Assembly (NCBI GenBank): GCA_002392345.1
Contig: DGGU01000059.1
Coordinates: 1 to 6,697 of the forward strand
Direction of reading: 5' to 3'
Source of the DNA: Lachnospiraceae bacterium UBA3866
GTDB lineage: Bacteria; Bacillota; Clostridia; Lachnospirales; Lachnospiraceae
DNA length: 6,697 nucleotides
Part shown: piece after piece, positions 1 through 6,677 of the stretch
Numbering within the stretch: the first letter of the stretch is position 1
Layout: every line of letters starts with the position of its first letter
The notes under the pieces: generated by a model
Database searches by the model: none
Seen by the model: only the letters and a program-made list of their open reading frames with translations
What the model was told of the DNA's origin: nothing
Program-made: the position numbers and the translations under genes

Positions 1-1061
1 CCAACTTCAAAATACTTCTTCTGTCTTGGAGACCAAGCTTCCACATCACAAGATTTTGTTTTAAGATCTGCAAGGTCACCAGAACAACACTCAAGTTGTC
101 TAACTGGTATATCAAGAGATCTAAAGAAGTCAACTGTGTTTTTCCATAAGATATTGTACCATTTCATAGAATCTTCTGGTTCACATACGACTATCATCTC
201 TTGCTTCTCAAATTGATGGATACGATATACTCCTCTCTCTTCTATACCATGAGAACCCTTTTCTTTTCTAAAACATGGCGAAAATGAGGTCATTGTTATA
301 GGGAGTTTTTCCTTATCTATATGTTGGTCTTTGAATTTACCTATCATAGAGTGCTCGCTCGTGCCTATAAGATATAAGTCCTCTCCTTCAATCTTATACA
401 TCATAGCTTCCATCTCAGGAAATGACATAACTCCTGTAACCACATCAGCATGTATCATATAAGGTGGTATGGCATATGTAAAGCCTCTATCAATCATAAA
501 ATCTCTTGCATATGAAAGAACTGCCGAATGAAGTCTTGCTATATCACCTATAAGATAGTAGAAACCACTTCCTGCAACTCTGCCAGCAGCATCCATATCT
601 ATACCATCAAAGCTTTCCATAATGTCAGTATGATATGGGACTTCAAAATCAGGAACCTTAGCTTCTCCAAATCTCTCCACCTCTACATTTTCAGAATCAT
701 CTTTTCCAATTGGTACAGATGAGTCAATCATATTGGGTATATTCATCAATATTTTAGTTAGTTTCTCTTCAGTTTCAGCTTCTTTTACTTCAAGTGAAGC
801 AAGTTCATCACCTTGCGCCTTAACTTCTAACTTAATCTTCTCTGCCTCTTCCTTCATGCCCTTAGCCATAAGAGCGCCTATCTCTCTAGAGAGTCTATTT
901 CTATTTTCTCTTAATTTATCGCCAGCCTGTTGAAAACTTCTTTTTTCGTCATAGATTGCGCACACTTCATCTACCAATGGAAGTTTCTCATCTTGAAATT
1001 TCTTTTTGATATTTTCTTTTACCAAGTCCCTATTATCATATACAAACTTAATGTCTAACAT
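1..1061 (-). CDS. serS: Seryl-tRNA synthetase, variant type, 3' end cut by window edge
   Basis: Class II aminoacyl-tRNA synthetase that charges tRNA-Ser with serine in the cytoplasm. The reading frame is open from the ATG at 1061 to the left edge (353 complete codons), so the C-terminal part with class II motif 3 is missing. The N-terminus starts MLDIKFV, as is standard for SerRS, and residues about 30-105 form the charged helical arm that contacts the tRNA long variable arm. Motif 1 falls near residues 166-200. A TSE triplet at 234-236 replaces the common TAE. Motif 2 spans about 259-285, with FRKEKGSHG instead of the usual FRSEAG. The stretch ECCSGDLADLK follows at 324-334. From memory, this wording belongs to a distinct SerRS subtype found in Clostridia, sometimes beside a standard SerRS. 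The start is 2 bp after the upstream kinase-like gene, whose last codons carry a strong AAAAGGAGT ribosome site. Identification as SerRS is firm; the subtype is recalled, not tested. Confidence 0.96.
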   Translation of the reverse strand, partial: MLDIKFVYDNRDLVKENIKKKFQDEKLPLVDEVCAIYDEKRSFQQAGDKLRENRNRLSREIGALMAKGMKEEAEKIKLEVKAQGDELASLEVKEAETEEKLTKILMNIPNMIDSSVPIGKDDSENVEVERFGEAKVPDFEVPYHTDIMESFDGIDMDAAGRVAGSGFYYLIGDIARLHSAVLSYARDFMIDRGFTYAIPPYMIHADVVTGVMSFPEMEAMMYKIEGEDLYLIGTSEHSMIGKFKDQHIDKEKLPITMTSFSPCFRKEKGSHGIEERGVYRIHQFEKQEMIVVCEPEDSMKWYNILWKNTVDFFRSLDIPVRQLECCSGDLADLKTKSCDVEAWSPRQKKYFEV

Positions 1062-1063
1062 AA

Positions 1064-1945
1064 TTATACTCCTTTTATATCATTTTGTTTTTTAACAATA
1101 TTATTATTCTTTTCGCTTAATTTTTTACGCATTACATTGATGTTATCATGTAATATCGGTTCAAAAAATATCCCGACCTTCTCATCTATCTTCTTATCTC
1201 TCGAGTATCTAAGTGCATTGTTGACGAATGACGTGGAGGCGGATAATGCATCCACAAGATTAAATCCATTAGTGGACGCTTCAAAGAACATGGCATCAAA
1301 TATATCTCCTGCTCCAGCCCTATCTTCTATCTTCATCGAGTAATTACAGGTTGTCTGCCTTTTCCCGTGATCTCCATCATATACGTCAAGTATGGTAAGT
1401 ATAGCATTGTATAATTCTATGCCGGTAATAATCGTTATCTGATTTTTCTTAAATCTAATCTTATCAAGTAAAGGAAATAAACTTTCTATAATTTTCTTAG
1501 ATAAACTATCTACTTTTTCTTTGTTGTCATTCTCGTAATTAATTATATTGTATTTCTTCACATTATCTTCATATGACATATCAGTAAGCATCAAGGCCTC
1601 AGTAAAATTAGGTGTGATTATATCTGATATCTCCATAAGTTTTTTATAATTTTCTATATGTGAATCTTTTATATCACTATAAGTCTCACCATCGCTTGCA
1701 AATACAGGGTCGCATAAAAAGAGCACATGGCCATTATCAAGCTTCCTATCTGCTATCTTTTCTCTATATTCTAGAATTCTATCGCTATCCTTGATATAAC
1801 CTGATATAAATGCATCATATCTTTCATCGCCAACTATATCAATATATGCTCTATCTCCAAATGCAGATATGATAGACACGCTATCAAGATATGACATACG
1901 ATTATACATTTTCAAATCATTGATTAAAGATATCTTCTTATTCAT
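1064..1945 (-). CDS. Pyridoxal/pyridoxamine kinase-like protein (ribokinase superfamily), shortened N-terminal substrate region
   Basis: Probable ATP-dependent kinase of the PdxK/PdxY branch of the ribokinase superfamily, which phosphorylates B6 vitamers to feed pyridoxal phosphate salvage. Visible landmarks over 293 residues are: INDL at 8-11; SGYI at 48-51; DPV at 79-81 followed by the DGETY stretch; TPN-TEA at 111-117; the GAGD anion-hole/catalytic motif at 211-214, with D214 the expected base; and FEP at 261-263, typical of clostridial pyridoxamine kinases. The oddity lies between residues 28 and 46. Family members carry roughly 25-30 more residues here, including the segment that contacts the pyridoxal ring (S-x-HTG type), and this protein has only a short charged linker. 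The frame is intact, so it is not an obvious pseudogene. I chose the ATG at 1945 because GGAG lies 6 bases upstream; a TTG at 1957 would add four residues. It overlaps the end of rpe by 8 bp. The last 20 residues are Lys/Asn-rich. The true substrate is uncertain; hydroxymethylpyrimidine or another small molecule is possible. Confidence 0.75.
   Translation of the reverse strand: MNKKISLINDLKMYNRMSYLDSVSIISAFGDRAYIDIVGDERYDAFISGYIKDSDRILEYREKIADRKLDNGHVLFLCDPVFASDGETYSDIKDSHIENYKKLMEISDIITPNFTEALMLTDMSYEDNVKKYNIINYENDNKEKVDSLSKKIIESLFPLLDKIRFKKNQITIITGIELYNAILTILDVYDGDHGKRQTTCNYSMKIEDRAGAGDIFDAMFFEASTNGFNLVDALSASTSFVNNALRYSRDKKIDEKVGIFFEPILHDNINVMRKKLSEKNNNIVKKQNDIKGV
1068..1076 (-). promoter_or_regulatory. 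Shine-Dalgarno site for serS
   Basis: AAAAGGAGT lies 7 bases from GGAG to the serS ATG at 1061. It is embedded in the last sense codons of the upstream pyridoxal-kinase-like gene, so serS can load ribosomes independently while remaining in the same transcript. It is one of the best ribosome sites in the window and fixes the serS start. Confidence 0.8.
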
Positions 1946-2609
1946 TGTATGCTCCAATCACTTCATTAAAATCATTGATATTCTTAGTGATATCACCATT
2001 AAATACAGCTGAGCCAGCTACTACAAAATCAACTCCAGCTTTAAGGATCCTCTTGATATTGGTTTTATCAACTCCGCCATCAATCTCAATTATATACCTA
2101 TATCCTTTCTTTCTTCTCTCTTCATCAAGATATCCTACTTTATCAAGGGTGCTTTCTATGAATTTCTGACCGCCAAATCCAGGGTGCACACTCATTATAA
2201 GTATAAGATCAGGGACGCTAAGTTCATCATCTAAGACATGTACATCAGTCTCTGGATTGATGGATAGGCCAGCCATCATTCCTTTATCTTTGATAGAATG
2301 TAGAGTGCCTTTCACATCATCAGTCGCTTCTTTATGTATAGTAAGAATATCTGCACCAGCCTTATAAAAATTATCTACATATCGTTCAGGCTTTTCTATC
2401 ATAAGATGAGTGTCAAAAACAAAATCGCTACCAACATTATCTTTGATACTTTTTATCACAGGTATGCCCATACTTATATTTGGCACAAACAAACCATCCA
2501 TTACATCAAGATGTATATATTTAATATCGCAACTTTTAAGTTTTGTAATATCTTCTTTCAGATTATAGAAATTAGCTGAAAGAAGTGATGGTGCAAGATA
2601 TCTTTTCAT
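1938..2609 (-). CDS. rpe: Ribulose-phosphate 3-epimerase
   Basis: Interconverts D-ribulose 5-phosphate and D-xylulose 5-phosphate in the non-oxidative pentose phosphate pathway; cytoplasmic TIM-barrel enzyme. At 223 residues it has the usual family length. The N-terminal APSLLSA (6-12) opens the barrel. Metal and catalytic residues are all present: H33 and D35 in HLDVMDG, H68 in THLMI, and D177 in EIDGGV. The phosphate-binding loops are SVHPGFGGQ (140-148) and VAGSAVF (197-203). The only small deviation is THLMI where VHLMI is commoner. The ATG at 2609 has AGAGGT five bases upstream. The gene starts 16 bp after the stop of the PASTA kinase and overlaps the next gene by 8 bp. Linkage of rpe to the prpC-prkC pair is common in Firmicutes, usually with rsgA in between, which is absent here. 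Confidence 0.97.
   Translation of the reverse strand: MKRYLAPSLLSANFYNLKEDITKLKSCDIKYIHLDVMDGLFVPNISMGIPVIKSIKDNVGSDFVFDTHLMIEKPERYVDNFYKAGADILTIHKEATDDVKGTLHSIKDKGMMAGLSINPETDVHVLDDELSVPDLILIMSVHPGFGGQKFIESTLDKVGYLDEERRKKGYRYIIEIDGGVDKTNIKRILKAGVDFVVAGSAVFNGDITKNINDFNEVIGAYNE
1952..1955 (-). promoter_or_regulatory. Shine-Dalgarno core deciding the start of the kinase-like gene
   Basis: GGAG is placed 6 bases before the ATG at 1945. It overlaps the alternative TTG codon at 1957-1955, so it cannot serve that start. It therefore supports MNKKIS as the true N-terminus and implies translational coupling with the end of rpe. Confidence 0.65.
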
Positions 2610-2625
2610 AATCTACCTCTTTAAA

Positions 2626-4725
2626 TTAAGGCTTGAATGTTACTTGAGTCTCATATAGAACTACATCATTTTCAACATCAACCACTTGCACAAGTCCTGT
2701 CTGTACACCTTGAGCCCCTTCTATATCTTTAAATATAAGCGGTATGGTTGCATCTATCTTATATTCTCTTGGTTCAATAAGCTCTGTATATACAGTTCCA
2801 TCTTCGGTATCTTGTTTTAGTCTTACTTGCAAAATCATAGTTGCATCAGTATTGACTTCTGTTGGTTCATTATTAGTAACTATACGATAAGATGTGCTCA
2901 AAGTTCCATGCCACTTAACTACAGTCTCTGAAACATACTCAGCTCCATCCACACCAGAACTTAAAATTATGTCAATTGCAGTACCAGATGATACTTCCTT
3001 ATCAGAAGCTATTGATTGAGCAATAACATAATTTTCTGGTATATTATTATCGCGGATGAATGATATATTACCAAGTAGTAATTCATTTGCCGCAAGTAGG
3101 TCTCTTGCTTCTGATATAGGTTTATTGATAAGATTTGGCATCAATCTCTTAGTGGCGTCGATTCCTTTACTAACTGTGATGATAAGTTCACCATCTTCAG
3201 CTGAATTAGATTTACTAACTTTTAGGATATAGCCTCTTGGTACTTCATTGTCATACACTTCTCTTTCTTCATATTTAAGATTTCTCTCATCTAGCATAAT
3301 CTTCATATCTTCCCATCTTGTATTATTAAGCTCTTCAAGATCAGTAAAATCAAGTATCTCGCTTCCTTTTGATACTATAACATCTATATGACCATCCTCA
3401 ACAAAGTTTTCGTTTAAGATTTTGATTATTCTGCCATGCGCTATCTCATCACTAAACTCTTCACCAACTATATTAAGCCTTATACCATACTCTCTTGTAA
3501 GATTCTCGGCAAGTTCAATGTTTAATCCCTCAAGCGACTTTATGATATCATTAGCAACAGTGCTATTGCTACTAATCGCAGATCCAAAGTTAGTTGGTTT
3601 TCTTGTATCAAGTGCTATAAATATCATTATAACTATAAGGAATATAATTCCTATAAATGTCACAAGCAGGATTCTTCGAGATACTAGTTGCTTTCTAAAT
3701 GAGCTTTTAGATATATATCTTTCAATAAACTCTTGCTGTTCCTTAGTAAGCTTTGCGTCACCATCTTGATATGATGATTGATTAGTGAATTTTGAAGATA
3801 TTGATTTTATAACTTTCATATCTTCATCACTTATGATTACAGTCTTGCCCGCTTCGTCATCATCATATACGCTATCTTTAATATAAGAGCCACTTTTATC
3901 TACAAGCGCCATTTCAAGGTCTGATATCATCTCACTAATAGTCTGGTATCTTTCACGAGGTAGCATTCTCGTAGCTTTAAGTATGATTTTCTCAAGACTC
4001 ATGTATATGTCGGCATTTATAAGATGAGGTTTCTCTAGGCTCTTTTGAAGATGAGAAACTATAATCTCAACTGGAGTCTCACCTTCGAATGGAACTTTAC
4101 CTGTAATCATCTCATACATAGTACAGCCAAATGAATATATATCTGAACGATAGTCAACTTTTTGATTTCGAACTTGCTCCGGACTTATATAATGCACAGT
4201 TCCTATTACAGATATATTTTTAGTAGTGCTAGTAATAGCCCTTGCTATACCAAAGTCAGTGATTTTGGCAATATCGCCTGATGCTATAACTACATTTTGA
4301 GGTTTTATATCTCTATGTATTATGCCATTTTTATGAGCTGCTTCTATACCTTTTGCAACTTGAATAGATATATTTACAGTCTCTTCATTACTAAGTCTCC
4401 CCTTCTTCTCAATGTACTTGTTAAGAGTTATACCTTCAACATATTCAAGCACTATATAATGCATGTTGCCTTCATCTACAACATCATAAGCACTTACAAC
4501 ATTGGCCTGCCTTATATCTTTGCAAGCCAATGCCTCACTCTTAAACTTATTGACAAATTCGTCATCAAGAGATAATTCATCTTTGAGCATCTTTATAGCA
4601 ACAGTTCTTTTCTTCTTAGTGTCATAAGCCTTATATACATAGCTCATGCCACCAATTCCGATCTGTTCTATAATCTCATATCTTCCGGATAATTTATTGT
4701 CTTTACTTTCCTTATTAACCTTCAT
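2626..4725 (-). CDS. prkC: PASTA-domain Ser/Thr protein kinase (PrkC/Stk type)
   Basis: Membrane-anchored Hanks-type kinase that phosphorylates Ser/Thr on cytoplasmic proteins in response to cell-wall fragments or lipid II; in Firmicutes it influences division, wall homeostasis, dormancy exit and translation. The 699 residues read in order as follows. The kinase domain is at about 16-275, with glycine loop G23-x-G25-G26, Lys45 in VAIK, Glu64 of helix C, HRD at 137-139, N144, DFG at 157-159, an activation loop rich in Thr/Ser (165-176) and SPE at 181-183. A juxtamembrane region at 276-351 holds an acidic patch (DDDE 288-291) and a basic end. One transmembrane helix is at about 352-372. Three PASTA-like units lie at about 395-454, 456-521 and 525-591; the last is clearest (MPNLINK, then VSSGT) and the first two are degenerate. 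A C-terminal region (592-699), rich in alternating beta-type sequence, resembles the Ig-like cap of related kinases. The start overlaps the end of prpC by 11 bp, with GAGGG 8 bases upstream. All catalytic residues are intact. Confidence 0.96.
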   Translation of the reverse strand: MKVNKESKDNKLSGRYEIIEQIGIGGMSYVYKAYDTKKKRTVAIKMLKDELSLDDEFVNKFKSEALACKDIRQANVVSAYDVVDEGNMHYIVLEYVEGITLNKYIEKKGRLSNEETVNISIQVAKGIEAAHKNGIIHRDIKPQNVVIASGDIAKITDFGIARAITSTTKNISVIGTVHYISPEQVRNQKVDYRSDIYSFGCTMYEMITGKVPFEGETPVEIIVSHLQKSLEKPHLINADIYMSLEKIILKATRMLPRERYQTISEMISDLEMALVDKSGSYIKDSVYDDDEAGKTVIISDEDMKVIKSISSKFTNQSSYQDGDAKLTKEQQEFIERYISKSSFRKQLVSRRILLVTFIGIIFLIVIMIFIALDTRKPTNFGSAISSNSTVANDIIKSLEGLNIELAENLTREYGIRLNIVGEEFSDEIAHGRIIKILNENFVEDGHIDVIVSKGSEILDFTDLEELNNTRWEDMKIMLDERNLKYEEREVYDNEVPRGYILKVSKSNSAEDGELIITVSKGIDATKRLMPNLINKPISEARDLLAANELLLGNISFIRDNNIPENYVIAQSIASDKEVSSGTAIDIILSSGVDGAEYVSETVVKWHGTLSTSYRIVTNNEPTEVNTDATMILQVRLKQDTEDGTVYTELIEPREYKIDATIPLIFKDIEGAQGVQTGLVQVVDVENDVVLYETQVTFKP

Positions 4726-5638
4726 CGTCTAAACCCTCATCTTTCCTTCTGCTTCTACTATGACCCTCGTCATATAGTTTTTTAGATCTATCTTCAAGTA
4801 TATCCTTCATGCTTCGCCTTTCTATGTTGCTATCATTCTTATTCAGTTCGCTTATCGTCTTTCTATTGAGTTCTTCCTTTTCTCTTTCGAATACACTATC
4901 ATTCTTCTTCAAATCATCTATATATATGAGTATAACCGCTATATTGTCTTTACCGCCGTTGAGATTAGCTTCGTCTATAAGGTCATCGACTTTAGTCTCT
5001 ATACTCGTATTATCTTTAACGATTTCTAGGATCTTTTCATCCGATACCATATTGGTTAGTCCGTCTGTACAAAGTAGTATGTAATCGCCATTTCTCAAGT
5101 CTACATTAAAGAAATCAGGTTCAATTTTTTTACTTGCACCGAAGGCCCTACTAAGCTGACTTTTAAGTTCATAGTACTTTGCGGTTCCCCTTTCTATCTC
5201 ATTGACTCGTGCAAGTTCCTCTGCAATACTATGGTCATTTGTAATCTGGATAATATCATCAGTTATATGATAACATCTCGAATCACCAACATTAGCAATA
5301 AGTGCCATACCATCTATAATCGTAGCACAGACCATAGTCGTTCCCATGCCATTATATTTTGGATTTGCTATGATTCTATATACAAGATCGATATTGGCAA
5401 GTCTATAAGCCTTTGCAAGTTCTTTTTCATAATTGGCGCTGTCTTTAGTGAGCGACAACTGATCTATAACAAAATCAGAGCAATGCTTTGAAGCATAGCC
5501 GCTATCACGATTACTACCTACTCCGTCTGCTACAATAAAAACATTAGGAAAAATTCCAACTTTCCTATTCTCAGCAACATAGTAGTCTTGATTGACTTGA
5601 CGAACCTTGCCTAAATCAGTTTTTGCAAAAAATTTCAA
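4715..5638 (-). CDS. prpC: PP2C-family Ser/Thr protein phosphatase (PrpC/Stp)
   Basis: Metal-dependent phosphatase that removes phosphates placed by the neighbouring PASTA kinase and from the kinase itself; cytoplasmic. PPM motifs seen are: R13 and D18 in VRQVNQD; D38-G39 in VADGVG; GMGTT at 97-101; VGDSR at 117-121; NDHS at 134-137; D192 in CTDGL; and GGKDN at 228-232, with D231 as metal ligand. These cover the expected metal ligands and the phosphate-binding Arg. Relatives are about 240-255 residues, whereas this one has 307. The extra 60 or so residues (244-307) are a highly charged Lys/Glu/Asp/Arg tail with no known domain, probably helical then disordered. The start is a TTG at 5638, one base after the rlmN stop; an upstream in-frame stop at 5645-5647 rules out a longer form, and MKFFAKTDLGKVR matches the family N-terminus. 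The ribosome site is weak (GTAAAG), which suggests coupling to rlmN translation. The end overlaps the kinase gene by 11 bp. Confidence 0.95.
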   Translation of the reverse strand: MKFFAKTDLGKVRQVNQDYYVAENRKVGIFPNVFIVADGVGSNRDSGYASKHCSDFVIDQLSLTKDSANYEKELAKAYRLANIDLVYRIIANPKYNGMGTTMVCATIIDGMALIANVGDSRCYHITDDIIQITNDHSIAEELARVNEIERGTAKYYELKSQLSRAFGASKKIEPDFFNVDLRNGDYILLCTDGLTNMVSDEKILEIVKDNTSIETKVDDLIDEANLNGGKDNIAVILIYIDDLKKNDSVFEREKEELNRKTISELNKNDSNIERRSMKDILEDRSKKLYDEGHSRSRRKDEGLDDEG

Positions 5639-5639
5639 G

Positions 5640-6677
5640 TTACTTTACGCTCATTCTAAGTTGTCCGCACGAACCACTTATATCCTTTCCAAGTTTTCTT
5701 CTAATTAATGTATTGATGCCAGCATGATCCAATATATCTTTAAATGCATTGATATCTTTTTCTTCAGGTGGTATGTAATCTCTCTCATCTATCTTATTGA
5801 CAGAAATCAGATTGACATTAAAGTCAACATGTCTATCTTTAAAAGAATCTTCAAACAATCTAACTAATTCTAAAGCACATTCTCTATCACTATTTACACC
5901 TTTAACTAAACTATATTCAAATGTTATCCTACGATTAGTTGTCTCAAAATATGAAGCCATCGCTTCCATCACATCTTTCAAGTCATATTTTTTTGCAATA
6001 GGCATAAGCTTTTCTCGTATCTTCTGATTTGGTGCATGAAGGCTCAGTGCTAATGTAATTGGTATATTGAGTTTTGATAATATATATATGTTTTCAACTA
6101 TCCCGCAGGTCGATAAAGTAATATTTCTAAGACTTATATTTTGCCCGAGTTTAGAACTTATGAGCATAAGGAACTTTATCACATTATCAAAGTTTTGTAA
6201 TGGTTCTCCTATACCCATGATCACTATATTAGAAACTCGTATATCATTATGCTTAGATATAAGATATACTTCCGAAAGCATCTCATATGCTTCAAGATTT
6301 CTCTTAAGTCCACCTATGGTCGATGCACAGAATTTACATCCCATATTGCAACCTACTTCTGAACTTATGCATAAAGAGTAACCGTATTTGTATTTCATTA
6401 GTACAGCTTCAATGAGCGAACCATCATGTAGTTTTATAAGATACTTCTTAGTCTCATCAATCTTAGATACATATTCTTTCTCTATCGATGGCATACCTAA
6501 TTCAAAATCTGATTTTAGTTTTGAAATTAAATCTTTATTTAAGTTACTTGCATCTGAAAGATCAAAAATCATATGTTTATGTAACCATTCAAAAATCTGT
6601 CTTGCCCTATATGGCTTCTCACCATATGAATTAATCACATCATTTAATTCATCTATTGTAAGGTCTCTTATATTCAT
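5640..6677 (-). CDS. rlmN: Dual-specificity 23S rRNA A2503 / tRNA A37 C2-methyltransferase
   Basis: Radical-SAM enzyme that methylates C2 of adenosine 2503 in 23S rRNA and A37 in some tRNAs, tuning translational accuracy. The protein is 345 residues, typical for the family. The N-terminal accessory domain carries GEKPYRARQIFEWLH (19-33). The 4Fe-4S cysteines are C110, C114 and C117 (CxxxCxxC). C103 lies seven residues before the cluster, matching the position of the resolving cysteine C118 of E. coli RlmN, and C337 in SGSCGQLR is the methyl-carrier cysteine. GIGEPLQN is the SAM-contacting GGEP-type motif. I chose the ATG at 6677 because MNIRDLTIDEL fits the family N-terminus; a GTG at 6695 would add six residues. 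The ATG overlaps a TGA of the upstream frame (ATGA). rlmN immediately before prpC-prkC is a standard Firmicutes arrangement. It belongs to RlmN and not Cfr, judging by the genomic context; Cfr is a close relative but is usually mobile. Confidence 0.96.
   Translation of the reverse strand: MNIRDLTIDELNDVINSYGEKPYRARQIFEWLHKHMIFDLSDASNLNKDLISKLKSDFELGMPSIEKEYVSKIDETKKYLIKLHDGSLIEAVLMKYKYGYSLCISSEVGCNMGCKFCASTIGGLKRNLEAYEMLSEVYLISKHNDIRVSNIVIMGIGEPLQNFDNVIKFLMLISSKLGQNISLRNITLSTCGIVENIYILSKLNIPITLALSLHAPNQKIREKLMPIAKKYDLKDVMEAMASYFETTNRRITFEYSLVKGVNSDRECALELVRLFEDSFKDRHVDFNVNLISVNKIDERDYIPPEEKDINAFKDILDHAGINTLIRRKLGKDISGSCGQLRMSVK

Noticed and set aside
528..933. Two plus-strand open frames opposite serS
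   Set aside because: They are antisense to a clear seryl-tRNA synthetase frame that runs uninterrupted to the window edge; the Ser-rich product is what the complement of Glu/Lys-rich coiled-coil codons gives.
1064..1945. Possible frameshifted pseudogene because of the missing N-terminal segment
   Set aside because: The frame is intact with normal codon use through the shortened region, downstream motifs are all in frame, and the gene is tightly coupled to both neighbours. A true deletion in a functional protein is more likely.
3709..3720. Perfect 12-bp palindrome AGATATATATCT
   Set aside because: It sits inside the kinase frame as Arg-Tyr-Ile-Ser codons. AT-rich short palindromes are expected in this composition, and nothing nearby suggests an operator.
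3422..3769. Plus-strand open frame of 115 codons antisense to the kinase transmembrane region
   Set aside because: Its hydrophobic look comes from the complement of the transmembrane and PASTA codons; there is no convincing ribosome site or family resemblance.
4297..4575. Plus-strand open frame of 92 codons inside the kinase gene
   Set aside because: It is antisense to the conserved kinase catalytic core (HRD/VAIK region), has an unusual Tyr/Ile/Phe-rich composition, and has no recognisable motif. It is a shadow frame.
6067..6381. Plus-strand open frame of 104 codons inside rlmN
   Set aside because: It lies opposite the radical-SAM core, which is strongly conserved at the protein level, and has no independent coding evidence.
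5640..6677. Possibility that the radical-SAM gene is the resistance methylase Cfr
   Set aside because: The neighbourhood (prpC-prkC) is the chromosomal rlmN context, there are no mobile-element signs, and the N-terminal domain reads as RlmN.
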